This document shows positions 1 to 8,521 of a stretch of 59,271 bases of DNA, in pieces. Position 1 is the first letter of the stretch, and every line of letters starts with the position of its first letter. The stretch spans positions 1 to 59,271 of the forward strand of contig SUUX01000012.1 of NCBI GenBank assembly GCA_015062305.1, in the 5' to 3' direction. The stretch comes from Alphaproteobacteria bacterium (GTDB taxonomy: Bacteria > Pseudomonadota > Alphaproteobacteria > RF32 > CAG-239). The notes under the pieces were generated by a model. The model saw nothing but the letters and a program-made list of their open reading frames with translations. It was not told the origin of the DNA and did no database searches. The translations under genes and the position numbers were made by a program.

Positions 1-72
1 CAAAGCCGGAACTTTGTTTCTCTTCACTTTTGGTGTTCGTGATTTACGAATTAACTGATTAATTGTAGGCAT
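1..72 (-). CDS. rpsL: 30S ribosomal protein S12, N-terminal part (runs off window)
   Basis: Reading leftward from the ATG at 72-70, the 24 visible codons begin MPTINQLIRKSR and continue to a KRNKVPAL segment, which is the conserved start of ribosomal protein S12, the decoding-centre protein of the 30S subunit. The rest lies outside the window. An AAGGA Shine-Dalgarno lies about eight bases upstream. A sigma-70-type promoter sits about 100 bp upstream, so this is probably the first gene of the str operon (rpsG and fusA would be expected next, not visible). Confidence 0.9.
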   Translation of the reverse strand, partial: MPTINQLIRKSRTPKVKRNKVPAL

Positions 73-161
73 CACAATTTCCTTAAAGTATTGATTATTA
101 ACAAAAATACTCATCAAAGCCGTGTATCTGAGGCACAGCAAGCGCCTCAACTTCTTTAATT

Positions 162-322
162 GAGTCTCGGCACCATAGACTCAGAATGCCACAAAGTCAA
201 CACTTTTTTGCAAAAATTTGAGTCCAAAAAACATTAATCTTTCATTTACTTTTAAGCCATTGAGTGCGCAAAGACTCACCCTCCTCTTTTATCCCTACAC
301 TATTTTTGAGTCTATTTGAGTC
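162..322. promoter_or_regulatory. cluster of six GAGTC sites around the rpsL promoter
   Basis: GAGTC or its complement GACTC occurs at 162-166, 178-182, 220-224, 273-277, 308-312 and 318-322, which is six times in 161 bp. The last two are direct TTTGAGTC repeats exactly 10 bp apart. GANTC is the CcrM methylation site of alphaproteobacteria, but here the middle base is always G or C despite the AT-rich background. That suggests a protein operator as well as, or instead of, methylation. This block fills most of the gene-free stretch 73-395. Confidence 0.55.
172..200 (-). promoter_or_regulatory. rpsL promoter (-35 TTGACT, 17-bp spacer, -10 TATGGT)
   Basis: On the minus strand TTGACT (200-195) and TATGGT (177-172) are separated by exactly 17 bases, a good sigma-70 arrangement directed at rpsL. 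A GAGTC site occupies 178-182, inside the spacer and touching the -10 element. Another (162-166) lies near the expected transcription start. The leader before rpsL would be about 90 nt. Confidence 0.7.
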
Positions 323-359
323 AAAAAAAAGAGCAAAAGTATTAAAACTCTTGCCCTTT
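323..359 (-). terminator. rho-independent terminator after the small membrane protein gene
   Basis: The hairpin arms are 328-340 and 347-359 (AAAGGGCAAGAGT pairing with ACTTTTGCTCTTT on the minus strand, some G-U pairs). They are followed on the minus strand by a run of eight T (330-323). It separates the 396-809 gene from the rpsL promoter region. Confidence 0.6.
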
Positions 360-395
360 AAATATTCTTCTTTTTCTCCATCTTTGCTAATAGCA

Positions 396-809
396 TCAAT
401 TGCATTCTGTTACACGCTTAGACCTGGAGAACCTAATATAATTCTCAAGCCTAAAAAAAAGACCAAAGAGAAGCAATGCACCAAACAAACTTGCACCCCA
501 ACGATCTCTATGTTCAACTTTTGCCCACTCTTCCGCAGAACGTTTCTGAGCGCTATACACAATATCTCTGTCGTCCGCAAGCCTCAAATAATAAACAAGC
601 ATACCTTCATGCACTGGCACTTTGTAAACATCTTTTACATTTGCCACTTCATATATATCACCATCAATACACATTTCATAGCAAAGTTTGCCCTTGTTGA
701 ATTTAAGCTCTCCGACCCCATACAAATCAACCTTTGGCTGATAGACAAAGAAAAACAACACATAGACTATCGTGCAAATAGTCCATACCATAAAAAACTT
801 ACATCTCAT
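396..809 (-). CDS. small membrane protein, unknown function
   Basis: The product is 137 aa with a hydrophobic N-terminal segment (about residues 5-23), a charged central domain of about 80 residues and a second hydrophobic segment (about 104-118), so it is probably an inner-membrane protein with two spans. I do not recognise the family. It has its own terminator and no operon partner. A longer ORF on the opposite strand (264-917) overlaps it, but lacks any domain character. The membrane profile and the correctly placed terminator favour the minus-strand gene. The 97-aa protein at 44421-44714 has a loosely similar layout. Confidence 0.55.
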   Translation of the reverse strand: MRCKFFMVWTICTIVYVLFFFVYQPKVDLYGVGELKFNKGKLCYEMCIDGDIYEVANVKDVYKVPVHEGMLVYYLRLADDRDIVYSAQKRSAEEWAKVEHRDRWGASLFGALLLFGLFFRLENYIRFSRSKRVTECN

Positions 810-995
810 ACAATTATAAAATTAAAAATTAAACATATTCTTACAAAAATCAGCGCTCATAATATCAACAATTCGGATAATTTCAACCCTTATTTTTTTG
901 GCCTGTTTCTTGCATAACCGGCAAAAAAAACTTGCCTTTTTAAAATATACTTCTAAGCTCTCCATATAATTACAATTAATGGAGATTCTTAAATC

Positions 996-1964
996 ATGAC
1001 TATAGAACAAGACCTTTCTTGCGCCAAACGAACAATTGACAAAGAAATAGAAGCTTTGCGCTGTATGGAGGCTTCTTTTGGGCAGTCTCTTTCTGATGCA
1101 CTAGATCTAATGCAAAAAGCAAAAGGACGCATTATCATCACCGGCATGGGAAAATCTGGGCACATTGGTAAAAAAATTGCTGCCACATTGGCCTCAACAG
1201 GCTCTCCATCTTTCTTTGTCCATCCAAGCGAAGCTAGTCATGGTGATCTCGGAATGTTAACCGAAGATGATGTAGTTTTGGCAATCTCCAACGGTGGTGA
1301 ATCAAAAGAGCTTTCAGATATCTTGTTATACTGCAAACGTTATGGAATCCCTCTTATTGCCATGACTAAAAACCCTGAAAGCACCCTGGGAAAAGCCGGC
1401 GATATTTTATTGTGTTTGCCAAATTATGCTGAAGCTTGCCCATTAGGCATGGCCCCCACCTCATCCACAACTGCAACTCTGGTTTTGGGTGATGTTTTGG
1501 CTGTCTGTCTTATGGAACGCAAAGGCTTTTCCAAAACAGATTACAAAAAACGCCACCCGGGTGGCAAGCTTGGAGCTATGCTTCTAAAAGTATCTGATCT
1601 TATGCACAAAAACAACGATATTCCTAAAGTCAACGAAGATGCTGATATGCAGGAAGCTCTACTTGTTATGACATCTAAAATGTTGGGATGTGTAGGCGTT
1701 ACCAACAAACAAGGCCAGCTTATTGGCATTATTACTGACGGTGATTTGCGTCGTTGTATGTCTAGCAACTTGACGACCAAAAAAGTAACATCTGTTATGA
1801 CACCAAATCCCAAAGTTATAGACGCAGATGTTTTAGCCGTAGAGGCATTAAACACAATGAACAATACAGGTAACGGAATAACACAGCTCTTTGTGTTAGA
1901 TGAAGAACAAAAACCCGTCGGCGTGATTCACATTCATGATTGCCTAAGAGCAGGAGTTGCATAA
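996..1964 (+). CDS. kdsD: D-arabinose 5-phosphate isomerase (KdsD/KpsF/GutQ family)
   Basis: The enzyme interconverts ribulose 5-phosphate and arabinose 5-phosphate, the first step toward Kdo for LPS. The 322-aa protein has an N-terminal SIS sugar-isomerase domain (about 35-170, with GMGKSGHIG and SNGGES) followed by two CBS domains (about 205-322), the usual architecture and length of the family. It opens the kdsD-lptC-lptA-lptB-rpoN block typical of proteobacteria. A TATAAT -10-like hexamer lies at 965-970 and a GGAG Shine-Dalgarno precedes the ATG. The next gene begins within a few bases of its stop. Confidence 0.93.
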   Translation: MTIEQDLSCAKRTIDKEIEALRCMEASFGQSLSDALDLMQKAKGRIIITGMGKSGHIGKKIAATLASTGSPSFFVHPSEASHGDLGMLTEDDVVLAISNGGESKELSDILLYCKRYGIPLIAMTKNPESTLGKAGDILLCLPNYAEACPLGMAPTSSTTATLVLGDVLAVCLMERKGFSKTDYKKRHPGGKLGAMLLKVSDLMHKNNDIPKVNEDADMQEALLVMTSKMLGCVGVTNKQGQLIGIITDGDLRRCMSSNLTTKKVTSVMTPNPKVIDADVLAVEALNTMNNTGNGITQLFVLDEEQKPVGVIHIHDCLRAGVA

Positions 1965-1968
1965 TACC

Positions 1969-2637
1969 GTGCTAGATTTAAAAAATCTTGACAACTATTT
2001 CAACGCCACATCAGAGCAACCGTCTGGTAAAAACAAGCAAGAGCTCAATCAGCATTCTCGTTTTGTAAAGACAGCAAAAGTTGCTCTGCCTAGCCTTGCA
2101 GCTGTATTGATAGCTGTTCTCTTGGTTTTTCCTTCCTTAAAAAAAGACACCAGAGATTTCAGCCTAGATATTACACGCCCCAAAAGGGGAGAACTTGAAA
2201 AGCTTCATGTCGAAAATACAACTTTTTACATCACCGACAAAGATAACAAAGTAAACAATTTTGTAGCACAAAACATTGATGAAACAGCTCCAGGCTCCAA
2301 ACTGGTCAAATTAACCAAACCCGAAGGTCTTTTGCCAATGGACGACAACAGATGGGTAAACGTCAAATCTCCTCAAGGTATGTTTAATCAAACAAACAAC
2401 TTATTAGAGCTACAACAAAGTGTAGAAATGTTTTATAGCGAAGGCATGACCATAACCACCGAGCAAGCCTTTTTTGACTTTAACGCCTCCAAAGGATATG
2501 GCAAATCTCCCGTTAAAGGCGATGGATTCATGGGTAGTATAAATTCACAAGGATTTGAATTTTTAGCCAAAGAACACATATTGATATTCACCGGTCACAC
2601 AAACATAACCATCAAAGAAGAAAGCCTCAAAAAATGA
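1969..2637 (+). CDS. lptC: LPS export ABC transporter periplasmic protein LptC
   Basis: LptC is a bitopic inner-membrane protein that hands LPS from LptB2FG to LptA. The 222-aa product has a cytoplasmic N-terminus of about 40 residues, one membrane segment (about residues 37-58) and a periplasmic beta-jellyroll region. I chose the GTG at 1969 as start. A TTG at 1957 is also in frame, but the CAGGAG Shine-Dalgarno at 1951-1956 abuts it and would not work, whereas it lies 12 bases before the GTG. The stop overlaps the lptA start by four bases (ATGA). Confidence 0.85.
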   Translation: MLDLKNLDNYFNATSEQPSGKNKQELNQHSRFVKTAKVALPSLAAVLIAVLLVFPSLKKDTRDFSLDITRPKRGELEKLHVENTTFYITDKDNKVNNFVAQNIDETAPGSKLVKLTKPEGLLPMDDNRWVNVKSPQGMFNQTNNLLELQQSVEMFYSEGMTITTEQAFFDFNASKGYGKSPVKGDGFMGSINSQGFEFLAKEHILIFTGHTNITIKEESLKK

Positions 2638-3398
2638 AACTAAGTACATATATCTTCGTTCTTATTAGTTTTGCATCACCTGTTTTTGCCGCCGACATTA
2701 ACATCTCGGCAGAAAAACAAGTCGAATGGCATCAAAAAGCTCAAAAGATGGTTGCTGTAGGCAATGCTGTTGCCACTAAGAATGATATGAGCATAAAAGC
2801 AGACACCCTAACCGGATACTACCAAAATTCGACAGCACAATCAAAAGGAAAAATAAATAGAATTGTAGCCAACGGCAATGTCAAAATGCATTCAGCAAAA
2901 GCCGACGCCTTTGGTGATAATTTAGACTATAACCTAGACAAAGATTCTGCAGTTTTAATAGGAACCCCGGCTAAAATCAAAACCGAAACCGAAACAATTT
3001 CAGCCAAAGAAAACATCACTTACTACCCTTCTCAACAAAAAGCCATCGCTCTGGGCGATGTTGAAGCTATCGATAAAGAAGAAAACCGCCTATACTCAGA
3101 CAAAATGATTGCCTATTTCAAAAAAGATTCTTCATCAAAAGAAAATCTTACTCTGGATAAAGTAGATATTTTTGGCAATATTAAAATCATCACTAAGGAT
3201 GCTACTGTCACCGCTCAAAAAGGCACATATTTACCTCAAAAAGGGCTAATAAAGCTGTTCAACGATGTTATTATCAACCAAGATGGCAACCTCCTAAAAG
3301 GAGACAAAGCAGAAACCAACCTCCACACCGGCATCAGCAAGCTTATATCAAGCTCCAAAACCGGACGTGTTAAAGGCGTATTTAAGGAAAAGAAATAA
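2634..3398 (+). CDS. lptA: LPS transport periplasmic protein LptA (OstA-like)
   Basis: LptA forms the periplasmic bridge carrying LPS to the outer membrane. The 254-aa protein has a cleavable signal peptide ending at VFAA near residue 20, then OstA-like beta-jellyroll repeats with alternating lines such as NVKMHSAKADAFGDN. At 254 aa it is longer than the enterobacterial protein (about 185 aa), which may mean extra jellyroll turns. It is coupled to lptC by an ATGA overlap and followed three bases later by lptB. Confidence 0.88.
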   Translation: MKLSTYIFVLISFASPVFAADINISAEKQVEWHQKAQKMVAVGNAVATKNDMSIKADTLTGYYQNSTAQSKGKINRIVANGNVKMHSAKADAFGDNLDYNLDKDSAVLIGTPAKIKTETETISAKENITYYPSQQKAIALGDVEAIDKEENRLYSDKMIAYFKKDSSSKENLTLDKVDIFGNIKIITKDATVTAQKGTYLPQKGLIKLFNDVIINQDGNLLKGDKAETNLHTGISKLISSSKTGRVKGVFKEKK

Positions 3399-3401
3399 AC
3401 C

Positions 3402-4145
3402 ATGACATTAAACTACAATCCTGAATCAAAACTTGAAGTTTTTAACATTGGCAAAAAATATAAAAATCGTCCTGTTTTGCGCAATGTCTCTCTTAATGTC
3501 CGTCGAGGCGAAGCTGTCGGACTTTTAGGCCCCAATGGAGCCGGCAAAACCACCTGCTTTTATTGCGTAACAGGTCTAATCACTCCCGATTACGGAGATG
3601 TCCACATAGACGGACAAGATATCACTTCACTTCCCATGTATCGCCGCGCCCGCATGGGTATTGGATATCTTCCGCAAGAAGCATCTATTTTTCGTTCTCT
3701 TTCAGTAGAAGACAACATTAAAGCGATACTAGAAATCGTCATAGAAGATGAGAGCCAAAGAGAAAATATGCTAGAAGAACTATTAAACGAGTTTTCTATT
3801 GCTCACTTGCGCAAATCTCCTGCAATAGCCCTTTCTGGAGGAGAACGCCGCCGCTTAGAAATAGCTCGAGCTCTAGCCAGCCAACCTCACTATATTTTAC
3901 TAGATGAACCTCTTGCCGGTATTGATCCTATTGCTGTAGGAGAAATCCGCAATTTGGTTTCTCAGCTCAAACATAGAGGTTTGGGAGTACTTATCACTGA
4001 TCACAACGTTAGAGAAACCCTTGATATTACAGATCGTGCCTATATCTTGCATGGAGGTACGGTTCTTATGGAAGGAACTCCCGATGAGATAGTTGCTAGC
4101 AAAGAAGTACGCAAAGTATATCTGGGTGACAACTTTTCAATGTAA
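3402..4145 (+). CDS. lptB: LPS export ABC transporter ATP-binding protein LptB
   Basis: LptB is the cytoplasmic ATPase that powers LPS extraction by LptB2FGC. The 247-aa protein shows Walker A GPNGAGKTT (43-51), the signature LSGGERRR, and Walker B ending in LLDEPLAGID, with the family-typical length. It lies three bases after lptA and 18 bases before rpoN, the common proteobacterial order. The partner permeases LptF and LptG are not in the window. Confidence 0.95.
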   Translation: MTLNYNPESKLEVFNIGKKYKNRPVLRNVSLNVRRGEAVGLLGPNGAGKTTCFYCVTGLITPDYGDVHIDGQDITSLPMYRRARMGIGYLPQEASIFRSLSVEDNIKAILEIVIEDESQRENMLEELLNEFSIAHLRKSPAIALSGGERRRLEIARALASQPHYILLDEPLAGIDPIAVGEIRNLVSQLKHRGLGVLITDHNVRETLDITDRAYILHGGTVLMEGTPDEIVASKEVRKVYLGDNFSM

Positions 4146-4163
4146 ACAAAAGGTCAACAAACC

Positions 4164-5657
4164 ATGGCCATAACGCCAAGGCTAGAAATCAAACAATCAC
4201 AAAGCCTGCTGATGACTCAACAACTTCGGCAAGCTATTAATTTGCTACAACTAAATAACATAGAACTCTCAGAGATAATTGAACAAGAACTCCAACGCAA
4301 TCCTCTTTTAGAAAAAGAAGAAGACCTTCTCTCCTCTCAAGAAGATAACTTCTCACCCACAATAGACTCCCCAGCAAAAGAACTTTATTCCGCAACAAAT
4401 CAAGAAGAAGATTTTCAAGCTGACATTGATTATGACAACAATTATGCCGATGATTACGCCAGTGATAGAGAAGGATATGATATTACCGCAGACTATAATT
4501 GGTCAGACTATAGCACCCAAAAAGACAATCGTTTTACAGATGATAATTTTGATTATTGTCAACAACGTCTTGCTGCAGACAAATCACTATACAAACATTT
4601 GGAAGAACAAATAAGTATCAAATTTAACTCTGCCGCAGACAAAATTATTGCGCACCACTTATGTGAAGGACTTGACGCTGCAGGCTATTTTCGAGGTTCA
4701 ACATCAGAAATAGCAAATTTACTAAAATGTTCTCAATCCAAAGTCACTGATGTCTTATCTCAACTTAAAAATTTTGAACCATCCGGCATTTTTGCTCAAG
4801 ACCTAAAAGAATGCTTATCAATTCAGCTAAAAGATAAAAATAGATTAGACCCTGCAATTGCCACTTTATTAGACAATCTACATTTACTTGCTGCAGGCAA
4901 AATTAAAGAACTACAACAAATATGCAATGTAGACCTTGAAGATATTCAATCAATGATATCAGATATTCGCTCTCTCAACCCCAAGCCGACAGCAGATTGG
5001 CTGTTTGACACCACGTCATATATCATCCCCGATGTTTTTGTTCGTCGTTCAAAGAATGGAGAATATCGTGTAGAACTGAATTCGCACAGCCTGCCTCGGG
5101 TTTTGATAAATCATCAATACTATTCAGAACTCGCAAACAAAGATAAGTCAGCCAAAAGATTCTTAAAAGAAAAGCTCAGCTCGGCTAATTTTCTTATCAA
5201 GGCAATGCACCAGAGAGCAACCACCATTCTTAGAGTGTCCGAAGAAATTGTTCGCACTCAATTTGATTTTTTTGAACATGGTATAGAAAAACTAAAACCT
5301 CTCAATTTAAAAGAAATTGCCTACAACTTAGAACTACATGAAAGCACCATTAGCCGTGTCACAAACAATAAATACATGCACACACCCAGAGGCCTTCTTG
5401 AGCTTAAGTTTTTCTTTTCGGCAGCAGCCGGAAGCTTCATTGGCAAAGAAGATATCTCAACCGTAAGCATCAAACATAAAATCAAAAACATTATCAAAGC
5501 AGAAGACCCTAAAAAAATTCTTTCAGACGACAATATTGTAGATATTTTAGCTCAAGAAGGCATAAAAATTGCCCGCAGAACTGTTGCCAAATATAGAGAA
5601 AGCATGAACATTCCAACCTCTGCAGAGCGCAAAAGAAAACACCGCTCATCAATATAA
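4164..5657 (+). CDS. rpoN: RNA polymerase sigma-54 factor
   Basis: Sigma-54 directs polymerase to -24/-12 promoters and needs an AAA+ activator. The 497-aa protein has the glutamine- and leucine-rich region I (about 6-50, QSQSLLMTQQLRQAINLLQ), a long acidic region II (about 50-130), the core-binding region, and near the C-terminus the RpoN box ARRTVAKYRE that contacts the -24 element. It follows lptB as in many proteobacteria. However, hpf and ptsN, its usual downstream neighbours, are missing and tuf converges instead. A shared hairpin ends both. Confidence 0.95.
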   Translation: MAITPRLEIKQSQSLLMTQQLRQAINLLQLNNIELSEIIEQELQRNPLLEKEEDLLSSQEDNFSPTIDSPAKELYSATNQEEDFQADIDYDNNYADDYASDREGYDITADYNWSDYSTQKDNRFTDDNFDYCQQRLAADKSLYKHLEEQISIKFNSAADKIIAHHLCEGLDAAGYFRGSTSEIANLLKCSQSKVTDVLSQLKNFEPSGIFAQDLKECLSIQLKDKNRLDPAIATLLDNLHLLAAGKIKELQQICNVDLEDIQSMISDIRSLNPKPTADWLFDTTSYIIPDVFVRRSKNGEYRVELNSHSLPRVLINHQYYSELANKDKSAKRFLKEKLSSANFLIKAMHQRATTILRVSEEIVRTQFDFFEHGIEKLKPLNLKEIAYNLELHESTISRVTNNKYMHTPRGLLELKFFFSAAAGSFIGKEDISTVSIKHKIKNIIKAEDPKKILSDDNIVDILAQEGIKIARRTVAKYRESMNIPTSAERKRKHRSSI

Positions 5658-5714
5658 AAACAACAAATATTTATACTTTAGCCCCAACAATAAATACAAT
5701 ATTAACAAAAACAA

Positions 5715-5752
5715 AAAGAGAGAAAATTTAGTTTTCTAAACTTTCTCTCTTT
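5715..5752. terminator. bidirectional terminator between rpoN and tuf
   Basis: Eleven base pairs (AAAGAGAGAAA at 5715-5725 with TTTCTCTCTTT at 5742-5752), one A-C mismatch, then five more pairs (TTTAG with CTAAA) enclose a TTTT loop. A- and T-rich flanks on both sides let it serve the convergent rpoN and tuf transcripts. Confidence 0.8.
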
Positions 5753-5793
5753 TCTGTGTTTTGCGAAAAATCGCTTAAATAGTATTTACGCTA

Positions 5794-6984
5794 CTATTTA
5801 ATAATCTTAGAAACCACACCTGCTCCAACAGTATGACCACCTTCACGAATAGCGAAGCGCAAACCTTCGTTCATTGCGATTGGGTTGATCAATTTTGCTG
5901 TCATGGTGATGTTATCGCCAGGCATTACCATTTCTGTACCTTCTGGCAACTCAATAGCTCCGGTTACGTCTGTAGTACGGAAATAGAATTGTGGACGATA
6001 GTTTGAGAAGAATGGAGTATGACGACCTCCTTCTTCTTTAGTCAAAATATAGCATTCACAAGTGAAGTCTGTGTGTGGAGTAATAGTGCCAGGAGCTGCC
6101 AATACTTGTCCACGCTCTACTTCTTCTCTCTTTGTTCCGCGGAGCAATACACCGATGTTATCACCAGCTTCACCGCTATCCAACAATTTACGGAACATTT
6201 CAATACCTGTACATGTGGTCTTGGCTGTTGGACGAATACCTACGATCTCGATTTCGTCACCAACTTTCAATACACCGCGCTCAACACGACCGGTTACAAC
6301 TGTACCACGGCCAGAAATTGAGAATACGTCTTCAATCGGCATCAAGAATGGTTGATCTTTTGGACGCTCTGGTTGTGGAATGTATCTGTCTACTTCTTCC
6401 ATCAATTTCAAAATTGCGTCATGTCCCATTGCTTTGTCACCATCTTCCAATGCTACCAATGCAGAGCCTTTTACGATTGGAATTTCATCGCCTGGGAATT
6501 CATAAGAACTCAACAAGTCTCTAATTTCCATTTCTACCAATTCCAACAACTCTGGATCATCTACTTGGTCACATTTGTTCATGAATACTACCAAAGCTGG
6601 CACACCTACTTGACGAGCCAACAAAATGTGTTCACGAGTTTGTGGCATCGGACCATCAGCTGCTGATACTACCAAGATTGCACCATCCATCTGAGCTGCA
6701 CCTGTAATCATGTTTTTAACATAGTCAGCGTGGCCTGGGCAATCTACGTGAGCATAGTGACGGTTAGCTGTCTCATATTCTACGTGTGATGTAGAAATGG
6801 TAATTCCGCGAGCCTTTTCTTCAGGCGCCTTATCAATTTGATCATATGCTGTAAATGTTGCTCCACCTTGCTCAGCCAATGTCTTGGTGATTGCAGCTGT
6901 CAATGTGGTCTTACCATGGTCTACGTGACCGATGGTTCCTATGTTGCAGTGAGGCTTTGTGCGCTCAAACTTCTCTTTTGCCAT
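5794..6984 (-). CDS. tuf: translation elongation factor Tu
   Basis: EF-Tu delivers aminoacyl-tRNA to the ribosome in a GTP-dependent manner. The 396-aa product has the canonical GTPase motifs [13 protein letters not shown] and NKCD, followed by the two beta-barrel domains, and ends in [10 protein letters not shown]; length and sequence are standard. It is the last gene of a tRNA-Tyr, tRNA-Gly, tuf unit read from the promoter at 7296-7322, an arrangement also known from the tufB operon of enterobacteria. Its stop lies next to the hairpin at 5715-5752. Confidence 0.98.
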   Translation of the reverse strand: MAKEKFERTKPHCNIGTIGHVDHGKTTLTAAITKTLAEQGGATFTAYDQIDKAPEEKARGITISTSHVEYETANRHYAHVDCPGHADYVKNMITGAAQMDGAILVVSAADGPMPQTREHILLARQVGVPALVVFMNKCDQVDDPELLELVEMEIRDLLSSYEFPGDEIPIVKGSALVALEDGDKAMGHDAILKLMEEVDRYIPQPERPKDQPFLMPIEDVFSISGRGTVVTGRVERGVLKVGDEIEIVGIRPTAKTTCTGIEMFRKLLDSGEAGDNIGVLLRGTKREEVERGQVLAAPGTITPHTDFTCECYILTKEEGGRHTPFFSNYRPQFYFRTTDVTGAIELPEGTEMVMPGDNITMTAKLINPIAMNEGLRFAIREGGHTVGAGVVSKIIK

Positions 6985-7041
6985 GGTTCTAAAATCCTAA
7001 TGTTTATGTTGTTAAGACTATTCTCGAAAAGGGGAAGAAAA

Positions 7042-7115
7042 TGGAGCGGGTGAGGGGAATCGAACCCCCGTCATAAGCTTGGAAGGCTTCTGCTCTACCA
7101 TTGAGCTACACCCGC
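7042..7115 (-). tRNA. tRNA-Gly (anticodon TCC)
   Basis: On the minus strand the sequence folds into a standard cloverleaf. The acceptor GCGGGTG pairs with CACCCGC, the D-loop contains AGCTCAATGGT, the anticodon loop CTTCCAA carries TCC, the T-arm contains GGTTCGATTCC, and the 3' CCA is encoded. It lies between tRNA-Tyr and tuf and is co-transcribed with them. Confidence 0.96.
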
Positions 7116-7151
7116 TTAATCAACCTCTGTCCAAGAGTTGCTCCTCATTAG

Positions 7152-7237
7152 TGGTGGAGGGGGATGGATTCGAACCATCGTAGACTAAAGTCGACGGATT
7201 TACAGTCCGTTGCATTTGACCGCTCTGCCACCCCTCC
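7152..7237 (-). tRNA. tRNA-Tyr (anticodon GTA)
   Basis: This is an 86-nt class II tRNA with a long variable arm. The acceptor GGAGGGG pairs with CCCCTCC, the anticodon loop ACTGTAAAT carries GTA, the T-arm contains GGTTCGAATCC, and CCA is encoded. It is the first element of the tRNA-tuf transcript and lies about 60 bp from the promoter. Confidence 0.96.
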
Positions 7238-7295
7238 TAAATATTCCAACAAGGAATGAGGATTGCTATCTTATAGCACAATCGCTACACTGCAA

Positions 7296-7322
7296 ATAAT
7301 AGCATTTTATCCTCTTTGTCAA
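7296..7322 (-). promoter_or_regulatory. promoter of the tRNA-Tyr/tRNA-Gly/tuf unit
   Basis: On the minus strand a perfect -35 TTGACA (7322-7317) is followed after 15 bases by TATTAT (7301-7296), preceded by TGC as in an extended -10. The spacer is slightly short. Transcription would start about 50 bp before tRNA-Tyr. No GAGTC site is present here. The gap up to murQ (7417) also has to hold the divergent murQ promoter, which I cannot place confidently. Confidence 0.6.
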
Positions 7323-7416
7323 TATATTTTTTTCTATTTCTAAATTATTTTCTATTTACACACCGATCAAACTATACTACTATCACGCCAAATATTGAAT
7401 ATCAGAGGAAAATAAT

Positions 7417-8301
7417 ATGTCAAAAATAGCTCTTACTGAACGTCGCAATCCGGCTACTGCAGATATAGATTTAATGGATTCTTTCCATATTGCCAAAGCC
7501 ATCAACAATGAAGATAAAAAAGTGGCTATTGCTATAGAACAAACTCTACCCCAAATTGGTGAGGCCATTGAGGTTATCGCCCAAGCCTTTCAAAAAGGTG
7601 GGCGTTTAGCATATTTCGGAGCTGGCACCAGTGGACGCTTAGGTGTTTTAGATGCATCAGAATGTTGGCCAACCTTTGGCGTTGAACACGGAATGGTCTG
7701 TGGTTACATAGCCGGTGGCGACCGAGCTCTCCGATTCTCGATCGAAAACTCCGAAGATAGCACCGATTTAGCTTTGCAAGATTTGCAATCTTTTGCACCA
7801 ACACCGGACGATATCATTGTCGGAATATCGGCCAACGGGGGACCTCGTTATGTTTTAACAGTCCTTGAACAGGCTCAAAAAATTGGTTGCAAAACCATAG
7901 GCATCAGCTCCAACCCAGAGGCAAAACTCCAACATTTTTCAGATATTTTCATCAACCCTGTTGTTGGAGAAGAAGCAATCACTGGTTCATCCAGAATGAA
8001 ATCAGGAACAGCTCAAAAAATGATTTTAAATATGCTCACAACCGGAGCTATGGTTCGCATTGGAAAAACATACCAAAACTACATGATAGACGTCCGCATG
8101 GTAAACGAAAAACTCATCGACCGTGGATGCCGATTCGTATCCGAAATTGCACAAATCCCTTATGATGAAGCAAAAAAATACATAGAACTGAGCGGTCACA
8201 AAGTAAAAACAGCATGTGTAATGGCTATCAAAAACTGTAGCAAAGCAGAAGCTGAAAACCTGCTCAATGATAAAAACGGCATATTAAGAAAGGTAATATA
8301 A
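7417..8301 (+). CDS. murQ: N-acetylmuramic acid 6-phosphate etherase
   Basis: MurQ cleaves the lactyl ether of MurNAc 6-phosphate to give GlcNAc 6-phosphate and lactate during cell-wall recycling. The 294-aa protein shows the SIS fold with the family signature around FGAGTSGRLGVLDASE, a GISANGGPRYV segment, and the MKSGTAQKMILNMLTT stretch. AGAGGA precedes the ATG. It is followed after three bases by a truncated HAD phosphatase. A Mpl-like ligase at 22482 also points to muropeptide salvage. Confidence 0.95.
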   Translation: MSKIALTERRNPATADIDLMDSFHIAKAINNEDKKVAIAIEQTLPQIGEAIEVIAQAFQKGGRLAYFGAGTSGRLGVLDASECWPTFGVEHGMVCGYIAGGDRALRFSIENSEDSTDLALQDLQSFAPTPDDIIVGISANGGPRYVLTVLEQAQKIGCKTIGISSNPEAKLQHFSDIFINPVVGEEAITGSSRMKSGTAQKMILNMLTTGAMVRIGKTYQNYMIDVRMVNEKLIDRGCRFVSEIAQIPYDEAKKYIELSGHKVKTACVMAIKNCSKAEAENLLNDKNGILRKVI

Positions 8302-8304
8302 AAA

Positions 8305-8469
8305 ATGAGAACATTCGTGATTTGGGATTGGGATGGAACCCTCGCCGACACATACCCTGTTACCAATGGCGCATACGCTTACACGTTCAAAAAACTAGGC
8401 ATGGAAGATCAAACAATTTCTTTTGCCGGACGTTTCCTTTTTTTATTGAAACCACAAACAAATAAGTAG
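8305..8469 (+). pseudogene. truncated HAD-family phosphatase (phosphoglycolate phosphatase-like)
   Basis: A 54-codon ORF begins three bases after murQ. It carries the HAD catalytic motif I as DWDGTLADT at residues 8-16 and the start of the cap region (YAYTFKKLGM), then ends at TAG. The rest of the fold (motifs II to IV, normally about 200 aa) is absent and the next gene is unrelated, so it is a remnant. The intact gene may have been a Gph/MupP-type phosphatase acting beside murQ; the exact substrate cannot be told. Confidence 0.7.
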
Positions 8470-8521
8470 TTTTTTAAAACTTTAGACATATAATATACTT
8501 TCAAACAAGAAAGGTGATTCT

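Noticed and set aside
264..917. 217-codon plus-strand ORF opposite the small membrane-protein gene
   Set aside because: No Shine-Dalgarno or domain character; low-complexity composition of an antisense shadow. The minus-strand frame has membrane segments and a matching terminator.
919..937. Small GGCAA/TTGCC hairpin with T run before kdsD
   Set aside because: Only five pairs and no plus-strand gene upstream that would need it; could be chance in A/T-rich DNA.
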